Source: Calamus simplicifolius
Lineage: Eukaryota; Streptophyta; Magnoliopsida; Arecales; Arecaceae
Assembly (NCBI GenBank): GCA_900491605.1
Contig: UESW01000076.1
Location: 1-64,000 of the forward strand
DNA: 64,000 nt
Reading direction: 5' to 3'
The position numbers and the translations under genes were made by a program. How positions within the stretch are numbered: the first letter of the stretch is position 1; the number at the start of each line of letters is the position of its first letter. Below are positions 21,140-33,597 of the stretch, piece after piece. The notes beneath the pieces are model-generated. The model did no database searches. It was not told the origin of the DNA and worked only from the letters and a program-made list of their open reading frames with translations.

Positions 21140-21937
21140 GGGAGTTTCTATTTGCACCGCACAAATTTTTTGTAGCCCCCTCTTCTTTTTTTTTTTTTTT
21201 TAATTCTAAACTACCCCTTCTTTTCTCTCCACACCTCTCATCCGTCTCCTCTCCTTTCCTCCCTCTCTGGCGCCGCCCCTGTCTCTTTCCTTCCTTCCCC
21301 AGCACCCCCATTCTTCGGCACCAGCTTTTTTCGGCGCCTCCCTTCGGCCTCCATCTCCTCTCCACTCTTCGGCACCGACCCAACGCCCCCTCCCTCGGCA
21401 CCGGCTTCCTGTTCGGCCAAACAGAGCCAAACAAAAGGTCTCTGTTCGGTCCTGTTTAACCGAACAAAGGCTATTTTGTTCGATCTCATAGGCTAGACCG
21501 AATGAAGGCCCTTCGTTCGGTCATGTTTGACCGAATGGTACTTAGGAGAGCCCAGGGGCCGATGCCGAAAAGTGAAGAGAAGATGGGGGCCAAAGGGGCG
21601 CTGAAAGAGGGCAGGTGCTGGAGAGTGGAAGAGGGTTTGGGAAAGGAGAAGAAGATGGGAGACGGAGAAAAGGGAAAGAAAAAGGAAAGGGAAGGAGAGG
21701 AGAGAAAAAGGAAAGGGAAGGAGAGGAGACAGAGGGGGGGTGAGGCACGGTGCTAGAGAGGGAGAAGGAAGCGGTGCTAGAAAGGAGACGTGGGAAGGGA
21801 GAAGGAAGGGAACGGTGATGGAAAGAAACGGGATGGGGAGAGGGCTACTTATTAAAGTGGAGAGGATAGTTTAAATTTTTTTTTTTAAATAAGAAAAAGT
21901 TTATTGAGCAAAAGTTACTGTCCGAATAGAAATTCCC
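21140..21937. mobile_element. Short non-autonomous MULE (MULE-B), same family as MULE-A
   Basis: A 798-bp element flanked by identical 9-bp repeats ATGTTATTG at 21131-21139 and 21938-21946. The ends are GGGAGTTTCTATTTGCACCG (left) and, on the complement, GGGAATTTCTATTCGGACAG (right). The TTCTATTTG core is the same as in MULE-A. It also shares CTAAACTACCCCTTC with the inner flank of the MULE-A right end (21209 here; reverse complement near 14105). It has subterminal TTCGG/CCGAA units at 21410-21541 and GA/CT-rich filler, with no transposase motif. The open frames inside are purine-rich low-complexity sequence. Confidence 0.82.
21410..21541. repeat. TTCGG/CCGAA hairpin units in MULE-B
   Basis: Four degenerate units: CTGTTCGGCCAAACAG, CTGTTCGGTC...ACCGAACA, GTTCGATC...GACCGAAT and CGTTCGGTC...GACCGAATGG. 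Same design as in MULE-A but single-sided and more diverged. Confidence 0.75.
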
Positions 21938-21946
21938 ATGTTATTG

Positions 21947-23181
21947 ACAACCTAGGTTTAGATCCCTCTCTCATCTTATTTCAACCGAGCCATTTAAGAA
22001 AAGGTGTCTTGTTCTGTTTTTTTTATTTTATTATTTTAATGAAGACAAGTAGAGCTTTGCTTCCCTTATAACTAAAAATTGTTAATTTGTTTCCTCAATA
22101 TTTTTCACTAAGATTCTCTTTCAAAAGCTTTTTCCCTCCCCTCAATATCCAGTGTTATCTTTAAAATAAGGAGTTTTATCCACAACCATATAACCCTAAA
22201 TTTATCGGATATTAACCATCCAAACTATAAAGATCTTTCAATAACACTTTGATTTATCCAATCCAACTTTCAGAACCAAAAAGGTCCTATTTTTGAGCAG
22301 GGTTCTATTTTTGATTAACGATCCAATCCAACTTTCAACAATAAAATATTTCATTGAAATCTTGATCGGTGAAAAATAAGATAAACAGTACAATGTTTTT
22401 TTACCTAACAAAATTTATTTGTACAATATATGATTTTACATTGTTTGATATACTCTTTAAAACGATGTTTGATTTATTATTATTATTATTGTTGATTGTA
22501 AAACCAGCCAGCAGTTTTGATAAAAAATTGATTATATTCCATAATTAAAAAAATCAATCAAAGAATTGTGCTATCATACTCTTTAAAATAGCAAATTTTA
22601 ACTAATTGAATCAATCATCGATCAGTATACGAAAGCAAAAATTTTTTTTTTTTTTTCATTGCATCCACTATCATCTCCACTGGAATACTAACTGAAGATA
22701 GCGATGAGCAATAAATTCTCAAAATTATTTAATCAACCATACACATAATTTATCAAAATTATTATTAATAATACATTTATATCTTTTAAAATGCAATCAC
22801 GAGGTTGATACTTTTAACGTTTTAAAAAAAAAAATACCGAAACAAAACCCTCAATCAAAGCTGCAAATTATCTTGAAGTATTGCATTGCTGGATGCGGAG
22901 AGCATGTGTCCTTAATTGGTGGTATTATTTTTATATTTTATTTTTACAGAGAATGGGAGATTTCATGATAAACGTTGCAATTTATTAATTTATAAAATGA
23001 AAAAAAGACGCTAAATTAGGGGCCACATCCTGTGGCTGTGAGGCTGGCAAAGTGGTGGTGCGCGTATTCCAGGCCTTCCACGCTGGCAAGTTGGTGGGCC
23101 CCATCAAGTTCCAACCAATTAAAATTAGCCATGTGTAGGAGGAGTCGGTCTTTGAGTGCATCTCGCTCTCTCACAGCAAGA
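21947..23181. other. Intergenic sequence upstream of the VAMP72 gene
   Basis: AT-rich with several poly(A)/poly(T) runs, for example 22640-22654. No gene or transposon boundary recognised. The last few hundred bases, with rising GC from about 23020, are the likely upstream promoter of the gene that follows. Confidence 0.5.
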
Positions 23182-23189
23182 TATAAATA
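23182..23189 (+). promoter_or_regulatory. TATA box of the VAMP72 gene
   Basis: TATAAATA, 229 bp upstream of the ATG, followed after 10-20 bp by a sharp rise in GC and a CT-rich leader. This spacing would place the transcription start near 23215 and a 5' UTR of about 200 bases. No transcript evidence is available. Confidence 0.6.
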
Positions 23190-23417
23190 TAAAAAAAGAA
23201 ATTATCGTAACCTCCTCCACCGTCCGGCCGTCCTCGCTGTACCCTTTTGCCGTCCACCGCTCCCTCCAGCGCACGACGCCGGCCCTCACGTTTCCTCTCC
23301 CCCGGTGGCCTGCGCGTTTTCCTTCTCTCCTTTCCCTTTCTCTCTTCTTCCATCGAGGCTCTCGGAAGAAGCGAATAGGGCGAGGACCAGGGTGAGGAAG
23401 GCGAGAGAAAAAGAGGG

Positions 23418-26400
23418 ATGGCGATCCTTTACGCTTTGGTGGCGCGGGGCTCGGTGGTGCTGGCGGAGTTCGGCGCGACGCCGACCAACGCCAGCGCGAT
23501 AGCCCGCCAGATCCTCGAGAAGATCCCTGGCACCAATGACAGCCACGTCTCCTATTCCCAGGACCGGTATATCTTCCACGTCAAGCGCACCGATGGGATC
23601 ACCGTCCTCTGCATGGCCGACGACACCGCCGGCAGTGAGTGTCCCCTCCGTCCATCACCTTCTCCCTTTTCCGACTCTCGATTCGATTCGTTATTTGATT
23701 CATGAGGTGGATTGGTTCGGAAGTCTGTGCCAATCGTATGTGATGGGATCGCATCGTTTGTGTTATCTTTGCATTGAAATTTGAGGACTTCCGTGGTTCC
23801 ATTGCTTGGATTTGGCTATGGTTGCAAGAAAGTTGATGACTTGGGGCAGAATTTTGGGACTTTTAGTATATCTTAATTGATTGCCTCATAATGAAAAAGA
23901 TTTCTTGAAAACCTAGACAAACATGTATAGTTGCTCTAATTTATTGATTATCCTAATCAAGCATTTGTGATTTGTCCTTTGCCTCTTGGTTCCTTCTGCG
24001 ATTTTGGCTGCTTAACATTCATGGTCTGGAATTTATACAGTATGAGATCAAGTTCTGTGGACTTTTTCCGATAGAAAGTACCTATAGAATCTGTTGTTCA
24101 TTTTTTTTTTCCCTGGAAAATCTAGTTGCAAGCTTTGCCCCTTCTCAACAGCATAGACCAGCTTTACAGATTCTACTTTGCTTGTTGTCATCAATTCCAG
24201 TATTATCCATGTCCAATCCTTCAAATAGAGTTGTCTTCTTCTACTCTGCTGCACCAGTTCTAACCTTCTTTGTTTTCCTTCTTTCTCCGATGCGATAATA
24301 ATACCCTCTCCTTCTCCTAGTCGATGTTGTCACTGCCTGAAATTACCTGGTTAGGCTATTTTCAGGCTTTATTTACTAGTGCATATCTAAAGAGAGAGAA
24401 AACATGTCTTTAATAGAATTAGAGCTGGTTGAAAAGGTGCATTCGGGTTGTATGGTGACTCGAACATTTACCTGTGAGGTAATACAACCTTAAACTTTGG
24501 GTTATTAAGAGCTTCAGACAAAAATATAAAAATGAAATAAATTTTTTGAAACAACAATATTGAGATCGGCATGCTCTAACATTTAGAAAATAGAGTGAAG
24601 AACATGGACGCTGTAGGTGTAGAACTAGCATTTAAAAATTTTCATTTTTAAATCATTGAAGCATTTATAAATTTTCTCTTAAGTTTCTTCTCAAATACTT
24701 GAGTGGTGAGAGGTTGCTTGAGAATCTGTGGTGTGAGACTGCAATTTGGGGGAAGGCTTTGGTGAGAGGCCGAGGTTCATGTACCGAGGGCCTATGAAGG
24801 TTGAAGGTGCAAGGCTAAATGCCCGGTAGGAGGAAAATGGGTGGCATCATCTTGATGCATATAGTTCAAATTTAAATTCTCAATCCCTTAGCTTTTAGTT
24901 TATTGCTTTTTAGTTTTCTAGTTCTTTAATTTTGCTTCTATTTTAATTTTTTTGCTTTTACTTTTAGTTTTACTTTAAAATTTTGTTCCATGTGTAACTC
25001 ATGTGAGATAAGAAATCATATGGGGCTCCCTATGTACATCAGATATGGTATCAAGGCAAGGCTTACTTGCTTAGGTTTAGATCCTAGTTTTTTTATTGCT
25101 ACTTTTCCTTTAGATCTTCGATTGTTTTGTGATGCATGCATGCTTAGAATAGGAATCTAGGCTCTTTTCAAACTTCTAAATTGCTTTAAACTTTTATTCT
25201 GATCTCAAATTCTAGCTTCTTTCAAAGTCCTACCTGTCCTCAAATTGTTTTAAAGTTTTCATTCCAGTTTTCAAGAAGAGGTATAGTGTACCACTAAGAT
25301 TTGGATTTTGGATCCCATTTATGGATCTAATTTACCTGCTGAGTTAGGTCCTGAACGATTGATCAAGTGCCACCTTCTAATAGAGGTCTACTTTCATCAA
25401 GAATAACTAGTACTAGCCACTTCTAGATTAACTTGATGAAAGGTTACCACTTGTCATATGGGAGCTGTTAGGCAGTTCTAACTTTGATTGTTACTTTTTC
25501 TGTTTGAGAGTTCTGAGGATGATAGCACCTCAACATCCTATGTAGGGTGGAAGAAGCTCTGGCAATCTTGCTGGGTTTAACTCAGCAATGAGCATCCCAG
25601 CTCCTTAACCACGTGCAAACACCCCTCGTAGCACACCTGCAACCCTAGTTACTTGCTAACATGGCTTAACCTAGCCAAAGGTAAGACGGCATGATCTAAC
25701 TGAAATCTGGCCTTAGGTCTTGCATTGATGTAGTCTACTAATCCCAACCTGTTGATTCTACTGGTGCATGCACCCATATGACATTCTGTACTGGATCCAA
25801 CCATGATCAACTAGATCAACAACACTAATCTTAGAACTGATCCTTTCATGAACCACATAGAACAAGTTGGAAAGCAAAAAGTGAACCTAACCAACACCCT
25901 AAACTGGCTCATCCTCAAGCTACAAGAGATCAGAAGACCTAGGAACACTGGCAACATCTAGTTAACCCACAGCGAACTGATATGCCCCATCCTACTTTAG
26001 ATCATGATGAAGACCTTTACAAGAGAGTCTGGCTTGAAGTGGTTGACTTCTATGGCCAACTGAAACCTAATGTCTTCTTGGATTGGATCTCAAGTCGCAA
26101 CCATTGAAGACTACTTGTTCTTGTATGAAATAGCTGGGCCTTACGGCATTAAGTTTGTCAAAAATTAAGATTAAGGGTCGTGCTATAGGATCTGGTGGAG
26201 GATAGTTGAAGCATAGTGAGAATAGTTTTGAACCTCTTGGTGCAATCAAGGATGGTGAAAGAAGACCTTAAGGAGAAATATCTTTCAAAAAATTATGCTT
26301 AGTAAGTCTATGGAAAGTTTCTCCAACTCAAGCAAGGAATCTCCCTGTAATCAAATGCACCAAATGATTCAATGAACTTACAACTCAGTGTGAGTTACTA

Positions 26401-29400
26401 GATGATAATGCACACCTACTTGCCTGGTGCAAACATAGTTTTTGTCCATCAAAGTCAAGTTGGCTCTCCATGAAACCTTCAAATAAGCCATCCAGTTGGA
26501 TCTAGAACACAAGCCATCCAAGTGCTTAAGTGCAAAAGAATGGTCACTTTGTGCCAACTGATGCCCCACTTATGGTCTTAATTACTACCAACAAGAGGAG
26601 CGGTCTACAAGGTCTCTGCCAAAGAAGAGGATACATGATTTTGATGATGATAAAAGAGATGTGCTAGATCCAAAAATGTTTGAAGGAGATGAATATTCAT
26701 CCTTGGTCTTGCACTGACTCCTCGTAGCTAACAGGGTACATGGAAGTATCTTCCATCTCAATGTAGAGTGTTGTAGAAGAAAAGTTTCTCTTATAATTGA
26801 CAGAAATTGTAATATCAATTTAGCTTCCACAAAAGCTTGTGGAGAAGCTACATTTAACAATTGGTAGAATGTTGAGCCTACAAGGTAACATGGTTTAGTG
26901 ATTCAAGTTTCAACCCTTCTTGTGAACCAGAGTTGCCTCATGGCTTCAAATGGGGAAAGGGTTATAATTGATAAAGTATGGTGTGAGATGCTTTTCATGA
27001 AACTTGGTTACATCCTACTTGGCTGACCCTAGCTATATAACTGAGATATGCTTTATAGGGGAGAGGCCAACACATATACCTTCTAGTTGAATAGGAAGAA
27101 AGTGATGATCACTTATGCATTGAAGTATGCATAAGTAGCCACCTAATTCAGCAAAGAAGGTCAAGCTTCATCAAGAGCCAAAGACTGTGAAGCGATGGGG
27201 AATTGATGCAAAGCAAATGCAATCTTTGCTAGCCATTCAAAGATCAACCCCCAAGAAAAGCTCTCTCAAGACTTCTAACATCATAGCTTTCCAGCAAGGA
27301 CATGATACTCAAACTGGAAGCACACCAAGTACCCAAGGAAACAACTCCTGACCTTGAGGGACATTCTAGACCCAAGCATGCTCAGGATGATACAATGGAA
27401 ACGTTCATGTCATCAAAACCGTCCAACAGTGGCTAACCCACCACCAGAACCGAGTATTTGATGGTTACCAAATGTCCCTAACGCTTAGGTCACTGTTGGA
27501 AGGGATTGATCTACAAGGTCACTTGTGGACTCTAACCAGGACTTGAAGATCAAGACCATCCAAATTAGATGAATGGAGGCCCAACAACCATCTGAATCCT
27601 TCGAAACAGATTCCAAGTGAAAGTAGAAGACCCAAAAGTCAGATGATGAATAGCTCATCATCAGAAGAATTTCAACAGTGAACTAATATTCGTCTAATTG
27701 ATATTGTGAAGTTCATGTCTTGCATCAATAATGTTATTGTGATAATATTTATGCTCATATTCTTCTTATAGACTCATCATTTACATACTTTTTTGAACAA
27801 AAAATTTATTGTTCTGCAATATAATGTTATATCTCAAGTTCTTGTTAATCCTTTTTTTATGTCAAGACAGATACATTTCAAATTTATTGAATTACTTGTA
27901 CAGGAAGAATTCCTTTTGCATTTCTTGAGGATATTCATGGAAGATTTGTGAAGACATATGGTCGTGCTTGTCACACAGCTCTTGCTTATGCAATGAATGA
28001 TGAATTTTCAAGGGTCTTGAGTCAACAGATGGACTACTATTCAAATGACCCTAATGCAGATAGGATGAACCGCATCAGAGGTGAAATGAGTCAGGTAGAA
28101 TTCAAATGCTTCTGCATTTTTGATAATTGCTAATTGTGTTGCAAATAAATGGACATGTGCATCGCATTTTGAAGTAAAAATATTAATTTGTTTAAACTTT
28201 TCTATTTTTAAGAGAAATATGTGTTAAATATCTTTTTTTTTTAAGATTGGGAAGATCTAAAAATGCCTCATATTTAAATTTAACACAATTGAAGCTGAAA
28301 AATAAATCAACAATTATCCTGACTTGAACGAATAAATGAATGCCATAACAAAATGGTTTGCATGGTCATTCAAATAATTTATAAAATAATAAAATAAGGA
28401 AGTTATTTGAATATTGAAATTATGAAATCAATATAAGAATTTGGTTACATTGCTGTCACTCCATCTTATACAACTTTGAACAATCTTTTGATCTGCAAAA
28501 CAAAACAAAGAGAAATAAATAAATGTAATTAAAATGCATGAAATAGTTCATAGAATAGGGGAAAGGAAAGAAAGGAGATTGTACAAAGTTGTTCTTGGCT
28601 AGGTTAGTGCTTGTTTAGATTTTTCCAGTTCTTCTAGTTCTTTGCAAAATGATTTGTGATCATCCTTAGAAGAAATGTACAAAATAAAATAAAATATCTA
28701 AATATGAAATGTTTAAAGTCAAAGAAAATATAATGAATAGTTGGGCTGGTATTGCTCTTTCTATTATATCTTTTAGTCTAGATTTTATGATACAATTTGC
28801 TGCAAAAACAAGATGAGATGCAAATTAGTAGGGTAAGAAAAAAATAAACAACAAATAGTTGAAAGAGGGATTATAAGAAGAACGAGTAGAGAAAGGTTGA
28901 TGGAAAGGAAATGGAAAGTCTTTCTAGGGATGGAGATGGAAGAACCAGGTGTGGGGGGTTTTGGGACTGGAATGAATAGAAAGAGATAGAGATGGCTAAA
29001 TGGATCTAATACTTGGGTTTCAAGAGAAAAAGGAGGCGGCTAAAACTATTCATATTGTTATCATATAATATAGGTTACACATCTTGTTACTATTCCATTT
29101 AAGAGTACATTTGATAGACCTAAGGACCCCTTTCGCTCTTTTTAATATTCCTGTCCAACTTAAACAAGAGATTATATAGAAGCTAAAATGTGTTTTCGAA
29201 GCCATTAGATGTCTTGACTTAATCGTTGCCTAGAAATCCTAATGTCTCAAAGACATTAATTAATGCACAAAATGTGCACAAACTTACAAGTATATGTAAA
29301 ACACATGCAATCATGCATGCACATGCGCGTGCGCACAGAGAGAGAGAGAGAGAGAGATGTCCATCAAAATTAATAGTGTGGTGTCCGTGACCAAAAATGT

Positions 29401-29899
29401 TGATTCGGTATTCTTGAGTCAAATTCCTGTGTTTATTTTCTCTTTCTAGTTGTTTGGAGCTTCAGCTGTAAAGATGATTAGGATTTTAGCATTTTACAAT
29501 AGATTGGGTCATATCCATGCATTTGAATATGAATTGAAAGAAAGATCAGATTGGGTAATTAATATTAATTTGTCGCCTTTGCATATGATGGTAGGATAGC
29601 ATTTGACATCATAAGGTACTTAGTGGTAAAGAATGTAATGTGTTGCAATATTTTTCATGCGTATGTTGCAATAATAATATCCATGCACATGTTGCAATAT
29701 TTCATCTGATAAGCTATTACGCTTTGTATCACCAATGTTGTCAGGCACTATGCCCTTCTAACTCAAATCTCTTTGATGGTTGGCCATGTTTAGCATAATA
29801 TTTTTTATTTACTAGAATCCTAGATTTCAGCCCTACTTTAGAGTATGCTTTTCGAAATGTCAACCCAACCATTGCGAGTGCTAATGGCTATGCACACAC

Positions 29900-29974
<75 letters not shown>

Positions 29975-32900
29975 AACAACTCAAATTTATAAAACCAGGG
30001 ACCTTAGGTGTGTAAGACAGCCACATAGTCATTTAGCGTCACTTTCATTTTCCTTTTTTTTAAGAAATATACTCAACTTAACTCAACTTATCTAAGCCTT
30101 TTCCCAACTGCGTGGGGTCGGCTACATGAATCTGCTTCCTCCACTCTGCTCTCTATTCAAGACCAAGTCGATATTCAAATTACAAATAGTTATATTTTTT
30201 AATTATTTTTGTCCATGTTAGTTTCTTTTTTAAGAAATATAAGAACAGAAATTTTGTTTCTATTTTATCTAAATTTTAAAAATATAAACATATTTGGTAT
30301 AGTCAATTAATTTTAATTTCATTAATATGATAATGGTGGTTGAAACGGTGATGATACTGGTGGCAAAGATAATGGTGTCTATGGTGATAGTGGTGGAGGC
30401 GGAGGCGCTAGCAGTGCTAGCGATGTGGAAACTATGGTAATGATGAGGCATCGAGGATATGGTGACGGCGCTAATGATGGTGGTGATAGTATGGTAGAGA
30501 CCGCATAGTGGTGGCGACAACAATTGTAGTGGTGGTGATAGTGATGGTTGTAGTGGCGGTGCTAGAGATGGTGGTAGCTACGATGATGATGATGATGACA
30601 ATAGTAATGGCTGTGATGGTAGCTGTGATGGTAGCCGTGGAGATGATGACTGTGGCGGTGGTAGCAATGGTGGAGGTGGTATCAATGATGGTGGTAAAAG
30701 ATATAAGCTTGTTTTTGAAATAGTGAAAGAATTTCTTACTTTCATCTTTCCGGAAAAAAATAGAATAATTTTTAAAAATAGAAAATTAAGAATAACTTTA
30801 TTAAATATGTTTTTTTATCTTGGTTTATATGATTTTTAAAAAAAATAAAAACAAGAAATAAAGCCAATGCCAAGTAGGCCCTAAATCTTTGCTCCAAGTT
30901 GGGTTTCTGTTTTTTCCAAATTTCTTTATAAACCAGATAAACTGAATTTTTAGTAGCTATTATTCTATTATTTTGCACAAGAATGGAAAATGTTAAGGAA
31001 GATGAGAAAAAATAAGTACAGGAGTACTGGTAACAACTTTTCTATTCAAAGAAATCTAGTGTCATGATTTTTTATCATGGATATGATGACATGTTATCAT
31101 CATGGCCCTGTTTTTTGTTGTCTCACTAATCAAGAATTTAGAGAATTTCTGAAGTTCTACTAAGTGTCTGCAATTTTTGCAAGGGAACTTACACCCAGTC
31201 TGTTGATGGACTGCCATATATAGCCCTTTGCACACTTTGCATTTAACATTTTGTTCTTATATTCAGGTCTGATTTTTGCACACTTTATACCTGTTTCATA
31301 CATAATGATGCCCAGACCAGAGATTAAACATAAAATGGCCATTAAAATTAAGGACTGGAAGTAAAATTTTCAGTTGACAGGGATTGAACATAAAATGCCA
31401 GTCAGTCCAGGAGCAGACCTCAATTTCCCCTTTTCTATGTAATTTTATGTAGCATAGTTTGTTTACTACCTTTGCTCTGAACTGGGACCTGCCATAAACC
31501 CTCAGTTGATGCTTTCCTAGTCTATTAGAACTAAGAGGCTCAAATACATACTTTAAAACTAATCTTTTGACCTTGAATACATAGGATGATACAAGAATAC
31601 TGCTCAAATGATGGAAACCACCAATTAAATGATATTCCCTCTCAACCAAGTTTTACCATTTAAGCACCCTTTGGACAAGCTTTACTTGTTAGATGTAATC
31701 CATGCACAGGAACAAAGAATTAAGAAGAAAATATGAACAGTAACATCAGTAGAAAGTTGCTGAACTGGCTTATCAACGTTCCCAAGCTCAGAGGCTGAGT
31801 CTCCCTGTTTTACTAGTTCCTTATGGAAACCAATGGGTAGGGATGCCTGGCATGGCTTGTGGCCTGCTTGGTCTCTGATTTTGCAGGCTGTGTTGGCACA
31901 ACCCATAGAATCTGGACCCCTAGGCTAGCCTACAGCCTATGGCCAGTCAATTTGTGCCATGCCCAACCAGCCCATGGTCAGGCCTTTTTCTGATTTTTTT
32001 AATGCTAAATTGATCAAAATATCCCAGAATATGGCTGTTGGAGGGGTATTTTGTTACACCCCCTCCTTTCTTCTCAAGCTGTTATCGTGCCGTGCCATCC
32101 TGCAACAGGCCTCTAACCCCAGACCCAGCATGCCCTAGTACTGTTCATTGTGGGCTGTGCCAACACACAGGCAGCATGGGCCATGTTACAGCAGTACCTA
32201 GGGGTATATATAAATGTGGAACACCTTGTTTAGACTGATATTTTATCTGTTTCATAAGCACCTTGGATGGAGCATTTCTTCCATCTGTTTATTTTTCAAT
32301 CCATATTCTATTACTCATCCTTTTCTGTTGTAAATCTGAGCAATCATATCTCAATAATTCGTATATTATAGGGTTTGACAACTTAGGTGATTTTTATTGC
32401 TAATTCTTGCATTTAATGACTATCTCCTAGGTGCGCAATGTCATGATAGAGAATATTGACAAAGTACTTGAAAGAGGAGACCGGTTGGAACTGCTGGTTG
32501 ATAAAACTGAAAATATGCAAGGAAACACAATTCGCTTCAGAAAACAAGCTCGCCGTTTCAGGAACACAATGTGGTGGCGGAACGTTAAGCTTACGTAAGC
32601 AGTTGCTCCTCCTAAATCATTACTTCGGAATTCTATAGCTTTGTTGCATTTAATTTACTGTATGTTTCTTTTTTTTCTGTTTTTCATTTTTCATTGAATG
32701 AAACATGATGGCTATGATAAGAAAAATTAGAGATGCATAAGAAAGCATCTTGACATACAAGGGCATTGCTCAAGATACTTTTATTTTCGCTCTACTAGTG
32801 AGAAAGGGAAGTAGAAGTATGGACATTTTAATTTGAGGATCACAATACTATTCATTGTGCATGTATTGCTTGGACTAGCATGATACATCTATGGTATTGT

Positions 32901-33597
32901 ACTGTAATGACAATGGGCACTGAGTAACAAAATAAGATGCAGCAAACCATGGAAAGATGAGCTAATGATGCCAAAAAAAATTGTAAACCATGAAAACTAA
33001 ATGTCTACTTTTCTATCAATTTATCAATACAAACTAAAAGAATCTAATGTTGCATTATATTGATGTAAACAATCTTCTTATTCACAATTGAACTCTTTTG
33101 CTGCCTTGCTTGAACAAATACATTTCTATGGAAAAATATAATATCTTATTATAATGTGCTGTAATTTATTTCAAAAGACCCCAACTAGACCACTGACAAG
33201 GACTGTTGATACAAAAACTTATGAACTGCAAACCATATATACCTGTTTTCTTTGTTCAGTCCTATTACATTCATTAATGCCATTACCAATGGCAATTGGT
33301 AGTTATGCATCCTTGCTTTCATTAAATTTGTAATTTTATTATCAACAAAATCTTACCTCGGCTCTGATCATTTACATTTTTCATCAAGCTTTTTTGTGCC
33401 TCTTCTAAGTATTTATTTATTACTTCTATCTTTTCCTTTTGTTGAAATTTTAATTTTAGTTTGTTGTAAGAGCACCATCTAATTTGGACAATATATTATA
33501 TTGCAGGGTTGCCTTGATTCTCATCCTTATAGTCATAATTTACGTTGTGCTTGCGTTTGTGTGCCATGGTATCACTCTGCCATCTTGCTTCCGGTGA
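23418..33597 (+). CDS. VAMP72: R-SNARE, vesicle-associated membrane protein of the VAMP72 (VAMP721/722) type
   Basis: A tail-anchored R-SNARE. VAMP72 proteins drive fusion of secretory and recycling vesicles with the plasma membrane or cell plate, pairing with Qa, Qb and Qc SNAREs. Coding exons by splice sites and frame: 23418-23634, 27904-28094, 32431-32594, 33507-33597; total 663 nt, 220 residues plus TGA, the usual family length. The donors (GCA/GTGAGT, CAG/GTAGAA, TAC/GTAAGC) and acceptors (ACAG, CTAG, GCAG) are canonical. The longin domain spans about residues 1-120 (MAILYALVARGSVVLAEF). The R-SNARE motif spans about 130-190, with the zero-layer Arg at about 151 in DKVLERGDRLELL. Basic RFRKQARRFR and WWRNVKL precede a membrane anchor at about 192-212 (VALILILIVIIYVVLAFVCHG). 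No break was seen. The nearest member (721, 722 or 726) was not resolved. Confidence 0.95.
23635..27903 (+). other. Intron 1 of VAMP72
   Basis: A 4,269-bp phase-1 intron. About 2 kb of it (25040-27200) is decayed Ty3/gypsy sequence in the same orientation as the gene. The rest is AT-rich with nothing recognised. Confidence 0.9.
25040..27200 (+). pseudogene. Decayed Ty3/gypsy gag-protease remnant in intron 1
   Basis: Heavily mutated retrotransposon on the plus strand. A tRNA-Met-like primer site TGGTATCAAGGCAAGG is at about 25048. Gag is recognisable near 26003-26150: DFYGQLKPNVFLDWIS, then in another frame IEDYLFLYEIAGPYGIKFVK, the usual Retrotrans_gag pattern. The protease end is near 26960-27080: WCEMLFMKLGYILLG, PWLYN and RGEANTYTF, with stops between them. 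No RT was found after it. The left LTR would lie around 24480-25040, but its start was not located. The many stops and frame shifts suggest an old insertion tolerated in the intron. Confidence 0.65.
29336..29357. repeat. (GA)n microsatellite
   Basis: About eleven GA dinucleotides directly following a GCGCGTGCGCAC-like alternating purine-pyrimidine tract (29323-29336). Confidence 0.9.
29902..29970. repeat. (TA)n microsatellite
   Basis: About 34 uninterrupted AT dinucleotides, likely to vary in length between individuals. Confidence 0.95.
30066..30172 (-). repeat. Au-like SINE 3' fragment
   Basis: On the minus strand the sequence reads GATTCATGTAGCCGACCCCA, then CAGTTGGGAAAAGGCTTAGA, then TTGAG repeats. 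This is the conserved 3' part of Au-type plant SINEs (family identification from memory). The tRNA-like 5' half was not found. Confidence 0.55.
30325..30700. repeat. GAT/GGT-rich degenerate trinucleotide tract
   Basis: About 370 bp of imperfect GATGGTGGT, GGTGATAGT and GATGATGAT triplets. It is open in one frame only because of its composition (Met/Val-rich), so it is not a gene. Confidence 0.8.
32595..33506 (+). other. Intron 3 of VAMP72
   Basis: A 912-bp phase-2 intron, GTAAGC to TTGCAG. AT-rich, nothing else recognised. Confidence 0.9.

Larger units (their letters stand above)
28095..32430 (+). other. Intron 2 of VAMP72
   Basis: A 4,336-bp phase-0 intron. It contains (GA)n and (TA)n microsatellites, a SINE-like fragment and a GGT/GAT-rich trinucleotide tract, annotated separately. 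No coding region recognised. Confidence 0.9.

Noticed and set aside
21087..21756. Lys/Arg/Glu-rich frames within MULE-B
   Set aside because: Low-complexity purine tracts (GGAAAGGGAAGG) give them; absent from MULE-A.
23032..23579. Open frames over the VAMP72 leader and first exon in other registers
   Set aside because: High GC keeps all registers open; only the MAILYALVARG frame joins correctly to exon 2 and matches the longin domain.
26067..26860. Minus-strand frames in VAMP72 intron 1
   Set aside because: They are antisense to recognisable gypsy gag sequence and show no motif.
30508..30723. 71-codon Met/Val-rich frame in VAMP72 intron 2
   Set aside because: Product of a GAT/GGT trinucleotide tract inside an intron.
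32456..32638. 60-codon frame overlapping VAMP72 exon 3
   Set aside because: Out of frame with the SNARE motif and runs through a canonical splice donor.
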